Part shown: in pieces, positions 6,542 to 10,790 of the stretch
Position numbering within the stretch: position 1 is the first letter of the stretch
How the letters are laid out: every line of letters begins with the position of its first letter
Program-made: the position numbers and the translations under genes
Notes under the pieces: generated by a model
The model's database searches: none
The model's input: the letters and a program-made list of their open reading frames with translations, nothing else
Told to the model about the DNA's origin: nothing
Source: Pseudomonadota bacterium
GTDB taxonomy: Bacteria > Pseudomonadota > Alphaproteobacteria > Acetobacterales > Acetobacteraceae
Reading direction: 5' to 3'
Assembly: GCA_021845835.1 (NCBI GenBank)
Contig: JAJZVE010000103.1
Span: 1-10,790, forward strand
DNA length: 10,790 nucleotides

Positions 6542-7216
6542 TCAGGAGGCGGGCCAGAGCGGGTCCTTCAGCCGCGTGACGAAGCTGGCGTGGGCGGCCA
6601 GTTCCGCGTCGCTCGGCTGGATGTGGCGCGGGGTGCGGGGGGCGGCGTGGTAGCTCGCGGCCGGCAGCTCCGCCGCCGCGCTCGCCAGCTTCAGCCCGCG
6701 CTGCCGCCCGCCGGTGAGCTCCACATAGACCTGCGCCAGCAGCCGGCAGTCCAGCAGCGCGTTGTGGGTGGTGCGCTCGGACAGGTCGATGGCGAAGCGC
6801 CGGCACAGCGCGTCCAGGCTGTTGGGCAGGCCGGGAAACCGCGTCTTGGCCAGCGCCAGCGTATCGACCATGCGCGCGCGATCCAGCGGCGCGCGGCGCA
6901 GCCGTGCCAGCTCGGCGTCGAGGAAGCCGAAGTCGAACGGCGCATTGTGCGCCACCAGCTTGCCGTCGCCGAAGAAGTCGAGCAGCGCGTCGGCGATCCC
7001 GGCAAAGCGGGGCTTGCCTTCCAGCCGGTCGAGCGTGATGCCATGCACCCGCGTCGCATCGTGCGGGACGTCGCGCTCGGGATGGATCAGCCGGTGGAAA
7101 TGCTGCCCGGTGGGCAGGTCGTTCACCAGTTCCAGCGCCGCGATCTCGATGATACGGTCGCCGGTGAGCGGATCGAGGCCGGTGGTCTCGGTATCGAACA
7201 GGACGGAGCGGGTCAT
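6542..7216 (-). CDS. dnaQ: DNA polymerase III epsilon subunit, 3'-5' exonuclease
   Basis: DnaQ is the proofreading exonuclease of the replicative polymerase. The 224-residue product carries the full DEDDh set: ExoI FDTETTG (D8, E10), ExoII HNAPFDFGFLD (90-100, with D95), and ExoIII THNALLDC (H151, D156). DATRVHGIT (53-61) and the epsilon-like PNSLDALCRRFAID (131-144) further support epsilon rather than a generic exonuclease. The Ala/Pro-rich tail (about 175-224) is where the alpha-binding segment would be. The ATG at 7216 overlaps the coaE stop as ATGA with little ribosome-site signal of its own, so its translation is probably coupled to coaE. The coaE-dnaQ pair beside divergent secB is a known alphaproteobacterial arrangement. 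Confidence 0.95.
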   Translation of the reverse strand: MTRSVLFDTETTGLDPLTGDRIIEIAALELVNDLPTGQHFHRLIHPERDVPHDATRVHGITLDRLEGKPRFAGIADALLDFFGDGKLVAHNAPFDFGFLDAELARLRRAPLDRARMVDTLALAKTRFPGLPNSLDALCRRFAIDLSERTTHNALLDCRLLAQVYVELTGGRQRGLKLASAAAELPAASYHAAPRTPRHIQPSDAELAAHASFVTRLKDPLWPAS

Positions 7217-7818
7217 TTCCGGTCGCGCAGGGAGAGGATGAAGCGGCGCAGCGTGCGCAGCGCATGATGCCGCGACAGCCCGGTGCGCACCACCAGGTCG
7301 GCGCGCCGGCGCTTGTCCGCATCCGGCATCTGGCGGGCAATGACGGCCGCGATCTGCGCCGCGCTCATGCGGCCGCGCATGCGCACGCGATGGCGCTGCA
7401 CGGCGCCGGGCGCGCTTACCACCACGACGCGATCGACGCGGCCGACCCCGCCGCTCTCGAACAGCAGCGGAATGTCGAGCACGGCGGCGGGCGCGCCGGC
7501 GCGGCGGGCGCGGGCGAGAAAGGCGCGCTCCGCCCGCCGCACCATCGGGTGCAGGATCGCCTCCAGCCGGCGCAGCGCGGCCGGATCGGCCAGCACGCAG
7601 CGGCGCAGCGCGCCGCGATCGAGCGCCAGCCGGCCATCCTGTTCGGCGACGGTGCCGGGAAAGGCGCGCGCGATCGCGGGCAGTGCCGCACCGCCGGGCG
7701 CCTGCAGGCGATGCACGCAGAAGTCGGCGTCGAACACCGGCAGGCGCGCGCGGCGAAAGGCCGCGGCGGCGGTCGATTTGCCCATGCCAATGCCGCCGGT
7801 CAGCCCGATCACCTTCAT
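7213..7818 (-). CDS. coaE: Dephospho-CoA kinase
   Basis: CoaE phosphorylates the 3'-hydroxyl of dephospho-CoA with ATP, the last step of CoA synthesis. The 201-residue product starts with the P-loop GLTGGIGMGKST (5-16), then VFDADFCVHRL (28-38, the acidic substrate-site strand), ILHPMV (88-93), VLDIPLLFESG (113-123), and the lid/C-terminal RQMPDADKRRRADLVVRTG (162-180). The ATG at 7818 puts the P-loop at the usual distance from the N-terminus; a longer TTG start at 7854 adds 12 residues with no family match and is rejected. No strong ribosome site is visible at either. It precedes dnaQ with a 4-nt overlap and follows the flavin reductase on the same strand after 65 bp, so the three may share a transcript. 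Confidence 0.95.
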   Translation of the reverse strand: MKVIGLTGGIGMGKSTAAAAFRRARLPVFDADFCVHRLQAPGGAALPAIARAFPGTVAEQDGRLALDRGALRRCVLADPAALRRLEAILHPMVRRAERAFLARARRAGAPAAVLDIPLLFESGGVGRVDRVVVVSAPGAVQRHRVRMRGRMSAAQIAAVIARQMPDADKRRRADLVVRTGLSRHHALRTLRRFILSLRDRK

Positions 7819-7826
7819 TCCCGACA

Positions 7827-7860
7827 GCAAGCACGGCGGCGACAGCCGAGGCAAGCACCG
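7827..7860. repeat. Short imperfect direct repeat upstream of coaE
   Basis: GCAAGCACGG (7827-7836) recurs as GCAAGCACCG (7851-7860), 24 bp apart, and GACAGC also occurs twice (7823-7828, 7841-7846). The repeats fill the short gap before coaE. They could be a duplicated binding site or simple chance in biased DNA. Confidence 0.3.
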
Positions 7861-7883
7861 TGCGGCACGGCCCTGGTCCGATG

Positions 7884-8405
7884 CTACCCGGCCGCCACCA
7901 CCGGCCGGCGCACCGGATGGTAGCCGCGGCCGAAATAGATCAGTCCGTCATGCGCCGAGCCGTGGCGGATCGCCATCACATGCCCGAAGATGACACTGTG
8001 CGTGCCGATCTCCGTTACCTGTACGATGCGGCAGTCGAACGCCACGACGGCCCCCTGCAGCACCGGTGCGCCGGTCTGCAGGGCGTACCAGGTGCCGGCG
8101 GCGAAGCGCACCGCCTGCTCCGCCACCGCGCCGCCGAACAGGGCGGACAGTTCCTCCTGCCCGGCTGCCAGCGTGTTCACGCACAGCACGCCGTTGGCCA
8201 GCAGGGCCGGGTGGCTGTCGTTCTGGCGGTTGACGCAGACCAGCAGGGTCGGCGGGTCGTCGGTGACGGAGCACACCGCCGAAGCCGTGAAGCCGCGCCG
8301 TCCGGCCGGGCCGTCCGTCGTCACCACGCTCACGGCGGCGCCGAACCGCGCCATCGCCTCGCGGTAGCTCTGCCGCGTCACGCCGTCCGGGACTGGATGT
8401 TCCAT
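7884..8405 (-). CDS. Flavin reductase family protein (FMN-binding split barrel)
   Basis: The 173-residue product matches the short-chain flavin reductases that supply reduced FMN or FAD to two-component monooxygenases (HpaC, RutF, NtaB type). Signs are the N-terminal helix and strand FGAAVSVVTTDGPAGRRGFTA (21-41), SAVCSVTDDPPTLLVCVN (42-59), the Asn/Ser-rich turn NDSHPALLANGVLCVNTLA (62-80), APVLQGAVVAFDCRI (113-127), IGTHSVIFGHV (133-143) and the terminal LIYFGRGYHPVRRP (155-168). The Thr/Ser and backbone of the G-F-T-A-S segment are where FMN usually sits. No partner oxygenase is in the window, so the physiological role is open. The ATG at 8405 gives a family-like N-terminus; the ribosome site (CGGGGC just before it) is poor. 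It shares a 107-bp divergent region with the MFS gene. Confidence 0.9.
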   Translation of the reverse strand: MEHPVPDGVTRQSYREAMARFGAAVSVVTTDGPAGRRGFTASAVCSVTDDPPTLLVCVNRQNDSHPALLANGVLCVNTLAAGQEELSALFGGAVAEQAVRFAAGTWYALQTGAPVLQGAVVAFDCRIVQVTEIGTHSVIFGHVMAIRHGSAHDGLIYFGRGYHPVRRPVVAAG

Positions 8406-8422
8406 GCCCCGAGTAACTGGCC

Positions 8423-8436
8423 CGCGCCCCGGCGCG
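8423..8436. repeat. Short palindrome in divergent region
   Basis: CGCGCC and GGCGCG form a 6-bp inverted repeat with a 2-nt spacer, 17 bp upstream of the flavin reductase start. It could be an operator half-site pair or a hairpin in the leader; GC-only palindromes arise easily in this genome, so weight is low. Confidence 0.25.
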
Positions 8437-8482
8437 AAGCAAGACGACGAAACTCTCCGCTCGCATTGGCGCGCGGATCGGG

Positions 8483-8488
8483 GATAAT
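8483..8488 (+). promoter_or_regulatory. Candidate -10 element for the MFS gene
   Basis: GATAAT (five of six bases of TATAAT) stands out in GC-rich DNA 24 nt before the TTG start. No convincing -35 is found 16-18 nt upstream, so an activator or a weak promoter would be needed. Confidence 0.35.
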
Positions 8489-8512
8489 TGCGGTGCCGAC
8501 CGGGAGGATGCG

Positions 8513-9823
8513 TTGAAGGCGGCCGACAGCACGCTGCGCAGCCTGAGCAGCCTGAACTTCGCCGTTGCCGCCATGCAGGCCGGATTCGGCCCGTTCATCT
8601 CGGTGCGGCTGACCGCGAGCGGCTGGACCCCCGGCGCGATCGGTATCGTGCTCAGCGCCGGCACCATTGCCGCGGTCGTCGCGCAGGTGCCCTCCGGCAT
8701 CGTCATCGACCGCTTCGGCGCCCGCCGCGGCATGGCGACGGCGGCCATTCTGGGCAGCATGGCGGCGCTGCTGATGTTCTCGCTGGCGCCGGGGTTCTGG
8801 CTGATCCTGGGGGCGGAACTGGTGCAGGGCGGCTCCGGCGTCGGCCTCGCGCTCGCGATCGCCGCGATCACGCTCGGCCTGGCGCGGCAGGAACGTCTGG
8901 GCGAGCGGCTCGGCCGCAATGTCCGCTTCGCGGCGGTCGGCGCGGCGCTGGGGACGGCGGCGCTCGGCTTCGTCGGCAGCACCGTGTCGGCCACCGCTGC
9001 CTTCCTGCTCGCCGCCGCCGTTGGCATCCCGGCGCTGCTGGCGCTGCGCGGCATCCGCGAGGCCGACCTCGCCAGCGCGGCGCAGCGCACCGCCCACCAC
9101 ACCGCGCCGCCGCCGCGTGCCCGCCGCTCGCCGCCGGTGCCGCCGCAGGCGCTGCTGCGCGACCCGGGGCTGCTCGCCTTGCTGGCCTGCGCAGTGCTGT
9201 TCCAGTTGGCCAATGCCAGCCTGCTGCCGCTTGCCGCCACGGAATTCAGCCACGCCGCCGGGCGGCACGCCGATCTGGTCACCGCGGCCGCCGTCACCGT
9301 GCCGCAACTGCTCGCCGCCATGCTGTCGCCGCACGTCGGCATCGCGGCGCAGCGCCACGGGCGGCGGCTGGTGCTGATGCTGGGTCTGGCCGCGGTGCCG
9401 CTGCGTGCCGTCGGCTTTGCCTGCGACGGCACGATCCCGGTCATGCTGACCCTGCAGGCGCTGGACGGCATCAGCGCCGCGACCATCGGCGTGCTGATCC
9501 CGCTGGTTGTCGCCGACATCACGCACCGCGGCGGGCGGTTCAACTTCGCGCTCGGCCTGACCGGCCTCGCCGGCGCGCTTGGCGCCACGCTCAGCACCGC
9601 CGCGTCGGGCAGCCTTGCCGACCGCGCCGGGCTGCCGGCCGCCTTCCTCGCCCTTGCCGTCGCCGGCCTCGCCGCCATCGTCGTGGTGTGGATGTTGCTG
9701 CCGGAAACCGCCCACCTCACCGCCGAAGCACACGGAACCCCCCGCCATGAACCTCGAAATCCAGGTCGGCACGCCGCATCTCGCGATCCATCAGGGCGAG
9801 ACCGTTTGGCTGGCCGACCCTGA
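8513..9823 (+). CDS. Major facilitator superfamily (MFS) transporter
   Basis: The 436-residue product has about 12 hydrophobic segments in two blocks of six. The MFS loop 2-3 signature is visible at about 57-73 (VPSGIVIDRFGARRGMA), and a Pro/Arg/His-rich central loop (about 180-215, RTAHHTAPPPRARRSPPVPP) divides the halves before LLALLACAVLFQLANASLLP. The second half repeats the fold (GRRLVLMLGLAAVPLRAVGF; QALDGISAATIGVLIPLVVA). The substrate cannot be inferred; a nearby debranching enzyme might hint at sugars but is weak evidence. The start is TTG at 8513, preceded by GGGAGG (8502-8507) at 5-nt spacing; the ATG at 8508 is in another frame and ends after two codons. The last 25 codons overlap the next gene by 77 bp and lie beyond the final membrane segment, looking like read-on after loss of an earlier stop. 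Confidence 0.9.
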   Translation: MKAADSTLRSLSSLNFAVAAMQAGFGPFISVRLTASGWTPGAIGIVLSAGTIAAVVAQVPSGIVIDRFGARRGMATAAILGSMAALLMFSLAPGFWLILGAELVQGGSGVGLALAIAAITLGLARQERLGERLGRNVRFAAVGAALGTAALGFVGSTVSATAAFLLAAAVGIPALLALRGIREADLASAAQRTAHHTAPPPRARRSPPVPPQALLRDPGLLALLACAVLFQLANASLLPLAATEFSHAAGRHADLVTAAAVTVPQLLAAMLSPHVGIAAQRHGRRLVLMLGLAAVPLRAVGFACDGTIPVMLTLQALDGISAATIGVLIPLVVADITHRGGRFNFALGLTGLAGALGATLSTAASGSLADRAGLPAAFLALAVAGLAAIVVVWMLLPETAHLTAEAHGTPRHEPRNPGRHAASRDPSGRDRLAGRP

Positions 9824-10790
9824 CGGGCAGCTCACGCCCGGCAGCGAGCGCGGCCTGCTGTTCCGCGACACGCGGCTGATCAGCGTATGGCGCCTCTATG
9901 CCAACGGGGCGCGGTGGGAACTGGTGAACGGCGGCCAGCCGACGCATTACGCGGTGCAGGTGTTCCTGACCAACCCCGCCATCCCGACCCAGGAGGGCGA
10001 GATCCCGCCGCGCACGCTCGGCCTCGCGCTCGGCCGCTGGGTGGATCGCGGCATCCACGAGGACCTCGACGTCACCAACTACGGCCCGCGCCGCGTCAGC
10101 TTCAACCTGGAACTGGTGCTGCGCTCCGATTTCGCCGACCTGTTCGACATCAAGTCCGGCCGCATTGTCCGTCGCGGTCAGATCGTGACCGACTGGTCGG
10201 AGGCGCGGCAGACGCTGCGCAGCGAGTACCGCAACGCCGATTTCATGCGCGCGCTGAGCGTGACGGCGCGCGCCGCGGCGCCGGCGGTGTTTGCCAACGG
10301 CCGGCTGAGCTTCGCGATCGATCTGGCGCCGGGCGAGACCTGGCACGCCTGCCTGCTCACCGACCTGTGCGACGGCGAGGAGACCCTGGCGGCGCCGACC
10401 GCCTGCGCGCACGACACCGCCGCCTCCGTGGTGGCGCGCCGGCTCGACGACTGGCGGCGCGACACGCTGAAGCTGCACAGCTCGAACGAGGAATTCTATC
10501 GCTTCTACCAGCAGGCGGTGGACGACATGGCGGCGCTGCGCATGCCGGTGCGCCAGGACGGGCAGCGGGAGCTGATGCCGGCCGCGGGTCTGCCCTGGTT
10601 CGCCGCCCTGTTCGGCCGCGACAGCCTGATCGTCGCGCTGCAGACCGCGCCGGTGACGACCGCCTTCGCCGAAGGCGCGCTCGCCGTGCTCGGCCATTGG
10701 CAGGCCAGGGAGCGCGACGATGCGCGCGATGCCGAGCCGGGCAAGATCCTGCACGAACTGCGCCGCGGCGAACTCGCGCATTTCAGGCTG
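9747..10790 (+). CDS. Amylo-alpha-1,6-glucosidase / glycogen debranching-type protein (partial, 3' end outside window)
   Basis: The first 348 residues are visible and the frame stays open to the window end. Residues about 10-210 match the N-terminal beta-rich domain of bacterial debranching-like proteins: QGETVWLADPDGQLTPGS, GLLFRDTRLISVWRLYANG and a dense run of strands. From about 235 the (alpha/alpha)6 catalytic-type domain begins: EEFYRFYQQAVDDMAALRM, LPWFAALFGRDSLIVALQ (282-299) and GKILHELRRGEL (332-343), segments conserved in this family. Related enzymes hydrolyse alpha-1,6 branches or otherwise act on alpha-glucans or glucosides; true glycogen debranching is not shown here, and the C-terminal part with possible catalytic acids is missing. 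The ATG at 9747 gives a family-like N-terminus; the ribosome site is weak (ACGGAA about 10 nt upstream). It overlaps the MFS gene by 77 bp in another frame, suggesting joint transcription. Confidence 0.9.
   Translation, partial: MNLEIQVGTPHLAIHQGETVWLADPDGQLTPGSERGLLFRDTRLISVWRLYANGARWELVNGGQPTHYAVQVFLTNPAIPTQEGEIPPRTLGLALGRWVDRGIHEDLDVTNYGPRRVSFNLELVLRSDFADLFDIKSGRIVRRGQIVTDWSEARQTLRSEYRNADFMRALSVTARAAAPAVFANGRLSFAIDLAPGETWHACLLTDLCDGEETLAAPTACAHDTAASVVARRLDDWRRDTLKLHSSNEEFYRFYQQAVDDMAALRMPVRQDGQRELMPAAGLPWFAALFGRDSLIVALQTAPVTTAFAEGALAVLGHWQARERDDARDAEPGKILHELRRGELAHFRL

Noticed and set aside
7213..7854. Longer coaE starting at TTG 7854
   Set aside because: Adds 12 residues that do not resemble CoaE and moves the P-loop away from the N-terminus; the ATG at 7818 fits the family.
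7858..7870. CCGTG-CGG-CACGG as a terminator for the flavin reductase
   Set aside because: Only a 5-bp stem with a 3-nt loop and no T-run; too weak to call.
8378..9772. Long minus-strand open frames opposite the MFS gene (464 and 590 codons in two frames)
   Set aside because: They are antisense shadows with Gln/Arg/Ala repeats; the plus strand shows a standard 12-helix transporter with a good ribosome site.
9717..10781. Minus-strand open frame of 354 codons opposite the debranching-type gene
   Set aside because: No recognisable domain; the plus strand carries conserved debranching-family motifs over the whole length.

Overview
This is a chromosome-like window of very high G+C DNA with tightly packed genes on both strands. 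The best taxonomic clue is the block timA(Tim44-like)-mltA / secB / dnaQ-coaE, an order typical of Alphaproteobacteria. The strong GC bias and the adjacent MFS / glycogen-debranching pair would suit an Acetobacteraceae- or Rhodospirillales-like bacterium, but that finer placement is inference.

Layout. (1) Positions 1-755, minus strand: the 5' part of a type VI secretion sheath gene in which a TssB-like domain is fused to the start of a TssC-like domain. (2) Positions 874-1956, plus: a divergently transcribed protein of unknown function (360 aa) with an alpha/beta N-terminal domain, nine consecutive prolines and a helical C-terminal half. (3) Positions 1957-2115: an intergenic region with a perfect 11-bp inverted repeat and two tiny overlapping ORFs leading into (4) a CaiB/BaiF-family CoA-transferase (2116-3321, plus). 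(5) Positions 3324-5252, minus: timA then mltA, probably one operon with a good sigma70-like promoter. (6) Positions 5382-5936, plus: a histidine phosphatase, possibly on a leaderless transcript. (7) Positions 6001-6537, plus: secB. (8) Positions 6542-7818, minus: coaE then dnaQ, overlapping by ATGA. (9) Positions 7884-8405, minus: a flavin reductase. (10) Positions 8513-9823, plus: an MFS transporter with a TTG start. (11) From 9747 to the window end, plus: an amylo-alpha-1,6-glucosidase / glycogen-debranching-type enzyme, cut by the window edge.

How the genes relate. The middle is housekeeping: protein export (SecB), a Tim44-like adaptor and a peptidoglycan-cleaving lipoprotein (MltA), the proofreading subunit of DNA polymerase III (DnaQ) and the last step of CoA synthesis (CoaE). 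The left end is accessory: a contractile-sheath gene with an unknown divergent neighbour, which is the most promising place for something new. The right end looks like carbohydrate metabolism plus transport. Two convergent gene pairs end only 2 and 4 bp apart, leaving no room for an intergenic terminator. No tRNA, rRNA, CRISPR array, insertion sequence or phage gene was recognised, and no gene-free stretch exceeds 300 bases.
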